Assembly (NCBI GenBank): GCA_029747015.1 | Contig: JAKOGI010002182.1 | Coordinates: forward strand, 28,501 to 92,500 | Origin: Carnegiea gigantea | Taxonomy: Eukaryota > Streptophyta > Magnoliopsida > Caryophyllales > Cactaceae | Length of the DNA stretch: 64,000 nucleotides | Direction of reading: 5' to 3' | Shown here: positions 34,549 to 45,471 of the stretch, piece after piece | Layout: each line of letters begins with the position of its first letter | Numbering within the stretch: the first letter of the stretch is position 1 | Program-made: the position numbers and the translations under genes | Notes under the pieces: model-generated | Databases searched by the model: none | What the model saw: only the letters and a program-made list of their open reading frames with translations | What the model was told of the DNA's origin: nothing

Positions 34549-36615
34549 CTCTGACTGGGCCTCATCATGGCCGGATTAGAGAGCTCACCGCGGCCAAATA
34601 GAAGACATTGTCGCCACTGAATCGAAGGGTCTCTATCCTGGCATCATTATAGCCGAATCGGATTAGTTGCCGCAGACGAATGGAAGACATTATCGAAGGC
34701 TCTCTGACTTAGCCTCATCGTGGCCGAATGGAATAGGTCGTTTCAGCCAAATGGAAGACATCGTCGCAACTGATGGAAGACTCTCCAACTTGGCCTCATC
34801 GTGGCCGAATGGGAGAGGTCGTCGCGACCGAATGGAAGACATCGTCGCGGCCGAATGGAAGATTCTCCAACTTGCCTCATCGTGGCCGAATGGAAGAGGT
34901 CGCCGCGGCCGAATGAAAGCCTCCCGGACTTGGCCTCATCGGCAGAATGGTAGAGGTCGTTGTGGCCAAATAGAGGACGTCATCGCGACCGAGTCGAAGG
35001 CTCTCCGACTTGGCCTCATCGTGGCTGAATAGGAGAGCTCGCCACGGTCGAACAGAAGACATCGCCGCGGCTGAAGGGAAGACTCTCCGGCTTGGCCGAG
35101 TGGCAAAGGTCGTCGCGGCCGAAGGCAAGGCCTCGTAGCGGCCGAATGGAAGACTCTTCGACTTCGCCTCATTGTGGCCGAATAGAAGAGGTCACCGTGG
35201 CCAAGTGGAAGACATCACCGTAGCCGAATGGAGGACTCTACAACTTGTCCTCATCGTGGTCAAATGGGAGAGGTTGCCGCTGCCGAATGGAAGACCTCAT
35301 CGCAGCTGAATGGAAGACTCTTTGACTTGGCCTCATCGTGGCCGAATGGGAAAGGTCACCGCTGTCGAATAGATGATATCGCCGTGGCCAAATGGAAGAC
35401 TCTACAACTTTGGCTCATCATGGCCGAATGGGAGAGACCGCCGTGTCCGAATGGAAGACTTTTCGACTTGGCCTCATCATGGCCGAATGGGAGAGGTTGC
35501 CGCGTATGAACGGAAGACATCGCCGCGGCCGAATGGACTCATCATGGCAGAATGGAAGAGGTCGCTGCGGCCAAATGGAAGACATCGTCGCGGCCGAATG
35601 GAAGACTCTCTGACTCGGCCTTTTCGTGGCCTAAAGGGAGAGGTCGCTACGTCTGAATGGAAGACATCATCTCGGCCGAATGGAAGACTCTCAGACTTGG
35701 CCTCATCATGGCCGAATGGGAGAGGTCGCCGCAGCCGAGTGGAAGACATCGCCATGGCTGAATGGAAGACTCTCTGACTTGGCCTCTTCGTAGGCGAATA
35801 GGAGGAGTCATCGTGGCCAAATGGAGGACATCGCTACAACCGAATGGAAGCCACTCTGACTTGGCCTCGTTGTGGTCGAATGGGAGAGGTCGCCGCGGCC
35901 GAGTCGAAGCCTCTCCGACTTCACGTCTTCGCGGCCGAATTGGAGAGGTTGCCGCGGCCGAACAGAAGACATTGCCACGGCCGAGTCGAAGACTCTCCAA
36001 CTTAGCCTCGTTGTGGCTGAATAAGAGAGGTTGCCACAGCCGAATGGAAGGCTCTCCGACTTGGCCCCATTGTGGCTGAATGGAAGGCATCGAAGCAGCC
36101 AAATGGAAGACATCGCTGAGATTGAATGGAAGGCTTCGCCGTGGCCCAACGCAAGACTCTCCGACTTGGCCTCATCGTGGCCGACTAGGAGATATCATCT
36201 AAGCTGAATGGAAGACATCGCCGCAGCTGAATGCAAGACTTTCTGACTTGGCCTCGCCGTAGCCGAATAGGAGAGGTCGCCACGGCCGAATGAAAGACAT
36301 CGCCACGGCCGAATGGAAGACTCTGCGACTTGGCCTCATCATGGCTGAATGGGAGAGGTTGTCCCAACCGAATGGAAGACTCCATGACTTGACCTCATCA
36401 TGGCCGAATGGGAGAGGTCGCCACTGCCGAATAGAAGATATCACTGCGGCTGAATGGAAGGCTCTCTGACTTGACCTCATTGTTTGGCTGAGTGGGAGTG
36501 GTTGCCGCAGCTGAATGGAAGGCTCTCCGATTGAGCCTCAACATGGCCAAATAGGAGAGGTTGCCGTGGCCGAATGGAAGGCGTCATCGCGGCCGAGTCT
36601 AAGACTCTCTGACTT
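34549..36615. repeat. GC-rich satellite with 23/59/82 bp nested periods
   Basis: The whole 2.07 kb is built from variants of GCGGCCGAATGGAAGAC. A short subunit (about 23 bp, ending GAAGACATC) and a longer one (59 bp, with CTCTCCGACTTGGCCTCATC and GAATGGGAGAGGTC) combine into an 82 bp unit. Spacing of the GCCTCATC anchor is 81, 81, 59, 80, then about 153, 82, 82, 82 and 59. Because stop codons are rare in the unit, several frames stay open on both strands; these are not genes. It is much richer in CpG than its surroundings. Confidence 0.9.
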
Positions 36616-36933
36616 TTGCCTTATCGTAGCAAAATCAGAGAAGGCCTACTCTGGTACCCGTTGTGGCCGGACGAAGCAACTAAATGGGTAGCCCCTTGCG
36701 ATTCATCTTTATTAAATGGAAAAGCCAAGTGGAATACTCAGTTTCTCATGGCTTACCTTGAGGCCCTTGCCCTTATCGTCATAGAGGTAGTCTTGATAAC
36801 TTAACCATGTATTAGCCGCATAACCACTCCTTAGCCCTTCGAGGCTAAAGCTGTAGTAGGGTAAAAGATTGAGTTAAATTCGTATAATGAGTTCGGGTAT
36901 CAACCGATCGACATTAGTGTATCATTGAAGTCA
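36616..36933. other. Unassigned spacer between two tandem arrays
   Basis: No coding motif. It may belong to the 3' non-coding part of element C. Confidence 0.35.
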
Positions 36934-37555
36934 ACTATCGCACTTAGTTAGATCCCTCCTTAAGGGAGTAGGATGAGTTCGGTTGCAAGGCCGATGTCCC
37001 ATCATTCCCAATGCCTATCGCGACATTCTTGGGATAACTCCAGACACCAGCCAAATGACCGATCCTTGCATCAGCGTATGATTTAACCAAACTGTCGCGC
37101 TTGGTTAGACCCCTTTTTAAGGGGATATAATAAGTTTGGTTGCACAGCCGATGTCTTATCGTTCCCATTTCCTATCGCGACATTCATGGGATAAGTTCGG
37201 ACACCAGCTGACCGAGCTGACCCTTACATGAGCATATCATTTAACCAAACTATCGCACTTGGTTAGACCCCTCGCTTGAATGGGTAGGACGAGTTCGGAT
37301 GCAAGGCCGACATCCTATCGTTCCCATTACCTATCGCGGCAATCATGGGATAAGTCCGGACACCAGCCGAACGAGCTGACCCTTGCATCAGTATATCATT
37401 TAACCAAACTATAGCGCTTGGTTAGACCCCTTCTTAAGGGGGTAGGACGAGTTCGGTTGCAAGGCCGATGTCCTATCATTCCCATTGCCTATCACAGCAT
37501 TCATGGGCTAAGTTCGGACACCAGCCCAATGAGCTAATCCTTGCATCAGCGTACC
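36934..37555. repeat. Tandem repeat, about four copies of 158 bp
   Basis: Units begin with ACTATCGCACTTGGTTAGAC-like sequence at 36934, 37091, 37249 and 37408 (spacing 157, 158, 159). Each contains a GACGAGTTCGG block, a CCGATGTCCTATC block, and CATGGGATAAGTTCGGACAC. Short open frames inside are by-products. It lies just beyond the protease of element C in C's 3' direction. Confidence 0.9.
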
Positions 37556-37730
37556 TTACCATTTGGGTTTGTCATTAAGTTTTTATTGTTTTGTTGGACC
37601 TATTGTCTAACACTATGCACCTACAGCTCCAAACTTGATGATAATAGACTACAATCAGATTCGAGGAAATGAACATTTATATATGATAAAATTGGGGGCC
37701 GGTAGAACATACAGCCGTCATGCTAATATG
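37556..37730. other. Spacer, probably 3' end of the element C coding remnant
   Basis: Minus-strand coding similarity fades here. No other feature. Confidence 0.3.
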
Positions 37731-38345
37731 AAACAAGCCTTTCTTTTATGCAAGCACACAACCACATTCTATCCGGTCTTGTTTGATCAAGATGCCTCGC
37801 CTATGGAAGGTTCTTCCTTCCTTCCCAAGCATTTCAAACTTACATAGTAGCACTCTCTTGCCATCTTTTGGTCTCCGTATAATTTTCCCATTTTTCTGTC
37901 ATCCAGTTCAAACTAAATGAGTAGAAGGTAAGGTGCCACCACAGCTTTGATGACATTAAGGGTCAGTCGTCCCAATATGACATTGTATGCCGTAGGGATG
38001 TCTGCCACCAGAAAGTTTGTTTCTAGGGTTCTTGAGTTGGCCTTGTCACCTACTCGGATAGATAGTCTTTTGGTTCTAAGGGGATACGTGGCTTATCCTC
38101 GAACCCCTACAATAGAAGTCTCAATAGCTTCCAAATCTTTTTCGTTGTACTGCAACTTCTTGAGGCATTCAAGAGTGATGATATCAACAGAACTTCCAAT
38201 GTCCACAAGTATTCGACGAGCCATGGCAGTCACTATCTTGAGTTGTATCACCAAGGCATCATTGTGCGGGGTTTGCAAGGGATGCATGTCCTCCGGACCA
38301 AATGTCATGATTGGTCCCACGAGCGGTTTCAGCACTCTCGTTGCT
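37731..38345 (-). pseudogene. Element C: aspartic protease domain, broken
   Basis: On the minus strand it reads MTFGPEDMHPLQTPHNDALV, then ARRILVDIGSSVDIITLECL and, past a frame change, ADIPTAYNVILGRPTLNVIK. The order (F---D--...PH-DALV..., VD-GSS-DI, then ILGRPTLN) is that of the retroviral-type protease of Tat-group plant gypsy elements. The catalytic triplet D[T/S]G has become DIG, so the enzyme would not work even if expressed. Beyond it (37731-37900) a GDQKMARECYYVSLK stretch continues the usual post-protease region, with a stop. RT, RNase H and integrase are absent: the tandem repeats follow instead. Confidence 0.8.
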
Positions 38346-39066
38346 ATGACCTAGCTGAGCTTCCGAATCTGAGCTTTTTGATATCCTACGTTCAACTCCT
38401 TATCGTTAATCCCCCCGATAATGGTTGCTATAATCTGCCTGTTTCGGTTAACATCGTCGTCATCTTTCTTTCCTTCTAGGTCACAGCGATTATGATCCCC
38501 ACCTTCTCCTCTTCTCAAGAAGCTGTTGAGCTGTCCCTGATTGGCTAACTCGTGAAGGGCTCTCTTGAGTTCGCGGTATTCAGAAGTAGTATGCCCGTAA
38601 TTCTCATGATACTCACAATAGTTGTTCTTGTTTTTGAATTTTGCTGGAGTCGCAGTGGGCCTTAGGCGGCTCAGCATGGGGTTGCCCTTGATCTCCATGA
38701 GAATGTTTCGAGGAGCAGTGTGGAAACGCCCTACTCTATCTTCATCCTTCCTAGGACACTTTTCTGCTTAAGGAACGCTTGTCCACTTGAGGACCCTTGC
38801 CCTCTTCTCCTCTCTTTGTATTCTCTGGTTGGACAAATTCATCCCCAGCAAATATCTCCATAGCCTGTACGAAATCTTGGGCCCTTCTCAGCGCTTCTAC
38901 CAATGTTGTCACCTTGCTCTCAGCAAGAGAAAACTTGAACCTTCCGGGAAGCAACGCGTTTAGAAAAGCCTTATACGCCACCCCATCTTGTAAGCCCGGG
39001 ATTAGGATGGCTTCACGGTTGAACCTCATCACGTAGTCCTTCGAGTGTTCTCCTCTAACAAGATGA
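38346..39066 (-). pseudogene. Element C: gag, C-terminal part
   Basis: The minus strand encodes MMRFNREAILIPGLQDGVAY, KAFLNALLPGRFKFSLAE and TLVEALRRAQDFVQAMEIFA, followed by a zinc-finger region YCEYHENYGHTTSEYRELKR and ALHELANQGQLNSFLRR. This is the end of the retrotransposon gag domain and the CxFHxxxGHxTxxC finger of Tat/Retand elements; the last Cys is replaced by Tyr. A frame change separates the two parts near 38700-38750. The N-terminal part of this gag is at 54943-55830, separated by the 15.9 kb insertion of element D. Confidence 0.8.
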
Positions 39067-39071
39067 ATGCT
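39067..39071. repeat. Target site duplication ATGCT, left of element D
   Basis: ATGCT here and at 54938-54942 flank element D exactly. It proves that D inserted into the gag of element C. Confidence 0.9.
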
Positions 39072-41201
39072 TGTAAAGCTTGTCGCAGAGCTACGAATTA
39101 AATCACTACTTTGATTTATAAATAAGATTTATAGTATAGGAAAGTAGGGATCAAGCCCACGATGAAAGATTTTGATAGTAAGCTAGTTTAAGTCTAATTA
39201 ATTTTACTACTTTAATTTATTTTACTTTCTCTTTATAATTCTAAAACAAATTAAATTGAACAAGTAAAAATATGGAAAAAATTACTTAATATTGCTCCTA
39301 AATATTCTAAGTAACGTTTGGAAATAAAATCAGTAAATAGCCATCCTAAATGTTCTGAAAAATAGAAATAGAGATAATCACATAATATTAGATTGAAAAT
39401 TAAAACAAAGAATAACAAGCAGAAAATTAATATTAAAAAACACCAAAAGTAAAATATTCTATAAGCTTATAACTTTATATCTCCAAAATTACATGTAATC
39501 AAATTCAGAAAAATTAAAACAGAAAATTAACTACAGAAAATTAAAACGGAAAATAAAATCTGAAATTAGAGAAATAATAAACTGCACTAATATAAGTATG
39601 AAAATAAAACAACAAAAATACCTAGATTTTAGAACATAATTTTCTAGACTTAATAAAACCCTAAAAACATAAAATAAAAAATAAAAACATAATTTTCAGA
39701 TTTATTAAAGTAAAAACCCGCACGTATTCAATTCACAAAATGATTCTGAAAAATTATCAAATAATCTCCAAAATTTCCAAAATTAAATAGCAGCAAATTA
39801 GAATGCTTTATAAACCTTAAACTAGATTAAAACATGAAAAAACACAAAAGGCACTATTTTTAACCTAATTTCTAACAAATCGGTAAATAAATGGCAAAAC
39901 AGAATAGAAAATAATTCTGAAAATTATAATCGCACTAAAAACCAAAATATAACTAATCTAAAATCACTAAGACACTTCCAAAAGACTACTCTTTGGGGGG
40001 GGGGGGAACGAGATTTATATTTAAGCTTAAAAATTTAAGAATTAAAATTAAAAACTAAAAAAATTAACTAAACAGCATAAATAATTATCAAAGATACCAA
40101 ATTTATGAAAAATACATAGCATAGTCTATGTCCACCATACAAATTAATATTCATCATCAGCACACAAATCGATTTATCTATGGGTTAGACTATAGAAGAC
40201 ACCCACCGGTAGATTTTTCTCATTTTTCCTTATATTATAGTTTATTTAGGTCCAGCCCTAATATAAACCCTGCTAGTTTTAATAAACCTAACACCATTGC
40301 AAGAATTTAATCAAATCAGAGCATTAAGTATTAGAAATACATCATCTAATGTCTTGTAACCAATTTACTGGCAGATTGATTTAACAAATATCTATGATGA
40401 TTACCTAATTAAAAGATAATAAAGCATAAAACTTGTTTCAAAATGATTATTTTAGCTTGGCTTCAAATAGATTATACTAAGTACAAGGAAATTACTCACA
40501 CATATTATAAATATAATCACAATGACTAACCAAAGATTTCATAATTAATAATATAAAGAGTTCAAATTAATAAAACACCAAACAAAAAAAAAGAAAATAA
40601 AAATATTGATAGTACTATATTGGAGTGGAAGTAGCGTGATGATGCCGTGAAGATAATATTAACGATCGAACGATGATGATGACGATCGGTGATGATTGTG
40701 ATGATGGTGATGATCGATGGTGAGAAGATGGGTATGATGGAGATGATGATAAGAAGGTGAAGAGCCCGGCATTGGAGATGAATGGCTAGGCGTGAAGGAT
40801 ATGCTGATGACGGTGAAGAAATCTTAATGGAGTGCTACTGGGGTTGTGTGGTGATGGTAGGCATGAATGCAGAGGTTTTTTATAATATTATTCTACTAGG
40901 ATTTTCTTTTTTAGACTCCTTCTCTTCCAAGTCTTCTAATTTCTCTTCAATTAGGAGTAATAATTTTGTAACTCTGGCCCAAATAAATCATTATGGGAAT
41001 AATATTTTTTCATAAATCATTATTTTTGGACTAATTTCATAACCTAGTGTGTAAAATCCGAACTTCAATGTCTTCTCTTTTCCTCTTTATTTTATTAATG
41101 CTTAACCTGAAAAATATATAAAATAATATAAATTCGAAGAAATAATATATATAATATACTCAAAATAATTATTAAAACTATACATGATTTATGACTTAAC
41201 A
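39072..41201 (-). mobile_element. Element D, left LTR (3' LTR in element sense)
   Basis: It starts TGTAAAGCTTG and ends ATGACTTAACA on the plus strand (2130 bp). It matches the right LTR (45472-47367 plus 54504-54937) throughout. It lacks about 186 bp present in the right LTR at 46825-47010. A GAT-rich stretch (40660-40770) and a G run at 39996-40006 lie within. The open frames at 40128-40310 and 40782-41015 are not convincing. Confidence 0.9.
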
Positions 41202-41214
41202 AATTTCCCCACAC
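41202..41214 (-). other. Polypurine tract of element D
   Basis: The minus strand reads GTGTGGGGAAATT immediately before LTR start TGTTAAG. Confidence 0.8.
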
Positions 41215-42479
41215 TTAGACTTTGAACATCCTTGTGCAAAGAAATCTGGGACTCGACCTAAAAACTGACCCTGTCTTTCTTAGAAAGTAATGCATAAATA
41301 TGATCTTTATACTAGGCATTGGCTTGCTTTAAAAATAGTTTCATTCCAAATTAATTAGTTTTCCTTCCAACAGGTGGATAACTGCTAAACATCTAACTAC
41401 CATCAAAGAGTTTCTTCATCAGCCTCACAATATTTCTTTAATAAAGTAACAAGGGCAATAATCATCCACTCTTTCAAGCATGCATAAACTGATCATGAAG
41501 TCTAAAAAGTTTACGATAGAAAAATTAAGTAAGGTATGACTATAGAGACAATTAAACTAGAAGGAATAGCTCACTGAAATTGATTCTAAACTTACCTTGT
41601 AATTTTTTTCTTCTTCTTCTTCTTCTTTTTTTTTTTTTTTTCAAACTGCAATTACGCCCATATTCGAGGCCCATATAGGGTCTTAGAAATTAAACACGCC
41701 CTGTCTCATACTCATCAAAATAGAGGAGCTGGAGTTAACAGTTTATTTTGATCATTATTTTATTTCTTTATTTACTGACTGTTAGTTTAGTATGAGTCAT
41801 TGATCGACCCAAAAAGGGGCATGGCGCTCCCAACATGGGTTACTCTATGCATAAGACTCAACTTGAGACCTAAACTTAAGGGGAAAAGGTGCCGAGCCAC
41901 CTATTCTTACCCATGTTGGTAATCTAACTTTTTTTTCCTTTTCTTTTTTTTTTCACTTCTTTTTTCAAACAAGAAAAGTCACAATTTTGATGAGTTATTT
42001 TACTAATTCAATAGTCTAAGAAATGGGCTAGGTCATTTGATTGCCTCTGAAGCGAATATATAACATCATCAAATAAGATGGATAATCAGGACAGTTACTC
42101 ATTAAAGAGATATATGAAGATCAACTCAAACTTCTCTAAATGACAGTTAGCATGTTCAAAAGTCCTCAGTCATAGAAGAATAACTAAAAGATAGTAAAAT
42201 ATAAAATTTTAAGCAAGAAAGCCTAGCATAAACTCATATTCATGCATTATTTATAAGAAAATCATAAAATTTTTGTTTGTTGTTTTTTGTACTCCTAAAA
42301 AGAATTAATGAAAAATGCAGGAACTAAATGTAAAATGCACCCCCCACACTTCATTCATACATTGTCCCTAATGCATGCAAAAACATAGAAATAATGAAGA
42401 TAAAAGTAAAATTAAATGTATACTTCCCTGAAAAACGTCGGGTTGCCTCCCAACCAGTTGCTTTGTTTACTATCGTTAG
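41215..42479 (-). mobile_element. Element D, 3' non-coding internal region
   Basis: About 1.3 kb between the end of the coding remnant and the LTR. It contains CTT/T-rich runs at 41608-41641 and 41930-41965. No coding motif; an env-like third frame, as found in some Athila elements, is not visible. Confidence 0.65.
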
Positions 42480-42999
42480 CTCGACGGAAATGAGCTCATG
42501 GATCCTCTAGTCGTATCTCCTCTACTAAGCATACCTGATCTCCTTCATAGAACTGCTTTAGCCTGTGACCATTTACTTTGAAAATCTTATTAGTTGCAAA
42601 GGATTTAATCTCAACAGCACCATGTGGATAAGTCTGTACTACCATAAAAGGTCCCAGTCATCTGGAGTTCAACTTACCAGGAAAGAATCTCAATTTTGAA
42701 TTGAATAACAACACTCTTTCACCCACCTGAAATTCTTTCCTACTAAGCTTAGCATCTGATTCTAATGTGATTTTATGTGAACATAATGTGGGGCTACGTC
42801 CTTTAAGGTCTGCTAGAGTCCACCCTAACACTTCACTATGTCCTCTAAGCACCCTAATACGTTTATCCTCTTGTTTAGATGTAAGTGCATTAGAGATTAT
42901 AATAGGTAAGGTCTCATCATCCCCTAAATAAGCATACTTAAGATTTTCAGGCAATGGTATTAGTTCTAACTTAGGGGATAAAATGCAAGAGGGTAGCAT
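42480..42999 (-). pseudogene. Element D: RT N-terminus joined in frame to integrase C-terminus
   Basis: The minus-strand frame starts with SPKLELIPLPENLKYAYLGD, DETLPIIISNAL, then LRGHSEVLGWTLADLKGRSP and HKITLESDAKLSRK. This is the stretch just ahead of the RT palm in Athila-type polyproteins. Without a stop it goes straight into EFQVGERVLLFNSKLRFFPG KLNSR, the end of integrase ('VGD-VLLFNSRL--FPGKL-SRW-GPF'). The RT catalytic YxDD box, RNase H and the integrase zinc finger and DDE core are all absent. After a stop at 42658 the integrase tail similarity continues to about 42540. The deletion removed about two thirds of pol. Confidence 0.8.
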
Positions 43000-43660
43000 C
43001 TTCCTGTGATTTCAGGCAATTCTAGCTTCCTAGGTCTGTCAACTACATGCAATTGCAATAAAGACTCTGTGCTGCCCACTAACTCATTATTAATATGGTA
43101 AGGCACATTATGAAATGCAAACTAATCCAAACCTTGAGTAAGTATAGTTAATAATTCGTTATCATGAGACAGTTCATAAACATCTTGGGATAATTCATCA
43201 ATCACATTAAGTGCACACAGATAGTTCACATCAGCAAGAAATCTCATAGCATCAAAAATATTAAATTTAATAATTTCACCATCAAATTCCATAGTCAGTA
43301 TTCTTGCATGCACATCTATTTTTGTCCTAGATGTTTTAAGAAATAGTCTACCAAGCAATATGGGAACATCATGGCATGCATCACCCATGTCCAGTACATA
43401 AAAGTTAGCAGGGAAAACAAGCTCATTGACTTGGACTAAGACATCTTTTAAAACTCCATCTGGGTATGCATTACTCCTATCACCTAACTGAATGACTAAA
43501 TCAGTTTTCTTTAACCCTCATAAGTGTAATTTGTTAAAAATGGACATAGGCATCACATTGATGGAAGCTCTTAATCAAGCATAGCTCTATCAAAGGAGAG
43601 GTTTCTAATTTTACAAGGAATAGAGAATACACCTGGGTCCTTACATTTACGGGGGGGCTT
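43000..43660 (-). pseudogene. Element D: aspartic protease region, broken
   Basis: The minus strand reads MGDACHDVPILLGRLFLKTS, RTKIDVHARILTMEFDGEII and FNIFDAMRFLADVNYLCALN, the C-terminal half of an Athila-type protease and its linker to RT. Upstream, VIQLGDRSNAYPDGVLKDVL is visible. The catalytic region at about 43520-43620 has a stop directly after the Asp of the expected DLGAS motif and a frame change, so the enzyme is dead. Confidence 0.75.
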
Positions 43661-44240
43661 CTTTTGGAAAACAGCAGACATGTTTTTCCCCACACTTACC
43701 TTTTCGTTCTCTTTTAATTAACGTTTTACAGCACAAAGCTCTTTAAGGAACTTGGCATAACAAGGCACATGCTTTATGGCATTTAAGAGAGGAATGTTGA
43801 TCTCTACCTTCCTAAATATTTCTAAGATTTCTTGGTTTGCCTCATTTACCATAGGGGTTTTCCCTTTCAGTCTACTAGGAAAAGGTGGTAATGGCTTGTA
43901 AGGTTCCTTCTTATCCTCACCTACTTGCTTAACATTAGAGGTGATATCTTAGTCTTGGTTAGGTTCAGGTTTGTTGACCTCTATTTCATGCTCCACCTCT
44001 CTATTCTTCCTAAGTTTCTTCAACTCTTTCCCACTCCTAAGTGTCATGGTACTCACATTTTCCTTCAGGTTCTGAAATGGTTGAGATGGCAACCTATATT
44101 GCATTTGGTCCTGGAGGTTGCTAACTATGGTATCAGTAGCAGTCTGTCTCTTCTGGACTTATTTAAGAGTCATCTCTATGTTTTGAAACCTAGTGTCAAC
44201 CTCCTTTTTCTGGTCATCCATCTTTTTTATGACTTACTCT
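43661..44240 (-). pseudogene. Element D: gag to protease linker, decayed
   Basis: Low-similarity region with many minus-strand stops. It connects the gag finger to the protease. A plus-strand frame of 105 residues (43925-44242) is a shadow. Confidence 0.45.
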
Positions 44241-45360
44241 AAAAGAAACTTTGTTATATCCTAAGCAAATGGTTGACGTGATGGTCGGTCAAAACCTAGG
44301 GGGTTGTTCCTAGGTCCATACCTAAAGCTAGGGTGGTCTCTCCATCCTTCATTATAAGTGTTGGAGTATGGGTTATACTTCCTTTGGCCTTGGTTAGAAA
44401 ACATTACATTCACATCACTCCCTTGAAGTGTAGGGCACGCATCAGCAGCATGTCCCTCTAAACAATAAATATCACATACCACCGCTTTTTGAACTCCTCC
44501 AGTGATGAGTTTGTTCAACATAGCAGTGATCTAAGACAACTGGGTCTCTACAGATGGACCTAAACTGAGCTCATTGACCTTCCTAAACTGGATTCCCTAG
44601 TTCCAAATTGTTAAGTGTTTTGCACCATGATATTAAACGATTCCCTAGCCTGAGCTAGAGTCTTATTAACCAAAGCCCCCCCACTAGCAGCATCCACCAT
44701 ATTTCTATCTATATGTAATAAACCTTCATAGAAATATTGAATCAATAATTGTTCAGAAATTCGATTTTAGGGACAAGTAGAACATAATTTATTAAAATGT
44801 TCCCAACACTCATAGAAAGTTTTCCCATTCATTTGTTTAATTTCACAAATTTCTTTTCTAATAGATCCAATTCTAGATGTGGGAAAAATAATTTCTAAAA
44901 ATGCTTTATAAACTTAGGTCCATGTAGTGAATGTTACAAGGGGTAAGTAATATAACCAGTCTTTGGCCTTATCCTGGAGTGAAAAAGGAAAGGCTCTCAA
45001 TCTAATTTGGTCCTAAGTGATACCCTTGGGTTGCATGGTCGAACATGTAATAATGAACTCATTAATATGGTGATATGGGTCCTCATCAGGCAATCCATGA
45101 AACTTAGGCAGTAAGTTTAAAAATCCAGAGTTCAATTTTAGTAGTCAGTCTAATACAAGATAAGTAATGGACAAAGGTTGAGTTTCCAAATTAGGTGCAG
45201 CAAGTTCACGCAAAGTAGCCACCTCAACTTTAAAAACTTCACAACTTACCGATTTAGAGCTTACAGATTCATAATCGTTTACCTTACTTTCAAACACCTC
45301 AAACGTATGCTCCTTTTTATTTTCGATCATACGATCACTCCTTAATCTCATAAACTAAAA
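44241..45360 (-). pseudogene. Element D: gag, Athila-type, broken
   Basis: The minus strand starts with MRLRSDRMIENKKEHTFEVF at 45351. It goes on to NLLPKFHGLPDEDPYHHINE, FIITCSTMQPKGIT, IRLRAFPFSLQDKAKDWLYY, FLEIIFPTSRIGSIRKEICE and KTFYECWEHFNKLCSTCP, then a decayed zinc knuckle CDIYCLEGHAADACPTLQG. These are the classic blocks of Athila gag ('F-GL--EDP--H---F', 'L--FPFSL-D-A--WL--L', 'F-----W-RF--L---CP'). At least six stops and frame changes interrupt it. The protein would form the particle shell. Confidence 0.8.
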
Positions 45361-45449
45361 CAACCTATAAAAATAAAATACTAGAGTTAAAATAAAACAA
45401 TAAAAGTAGTAAAATTAAACAGAAACAAACTAGCGATTTTATTTTTTTT

Positions 45450-45466
45450 CCCCGGCAACGACGCCA
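45450..45466 (-). other. Primer binding site of element D (Asp-tRNA type)
   Basis: The minus strand reads TGGCGTCGTTGCCGGGG, one base from the standard Athila/Tat site TGGCGCCGTTGCCGGGG. It lies five bases from the LTR start at 45472. Confidence 0.9.
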
Positions 45467-45471
45467 AAATT

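Noticed and set aside
34667..36480. Several open frames of 60-150 codons on both strands in the satellite
   Set aside because: They overlap in many frames and repeat the same few residues (EDIVAAEWKTL, ASSWPNGRGR and similar). They follow from a stop-poor tandem unit, not from selection.
36934..37555. CRISPR-like regular repeats
   Set aside because: Units are contiguous tandem repeats of 158 bp with no unique spacers, in plant DNA, and no cas genes are present.
40128..41015. Frames inside the left LTR of D
   Set aside because: They overlap LTR sequence shared with the right copy, where the matching frames are disrupted or altered. No domain is visible.
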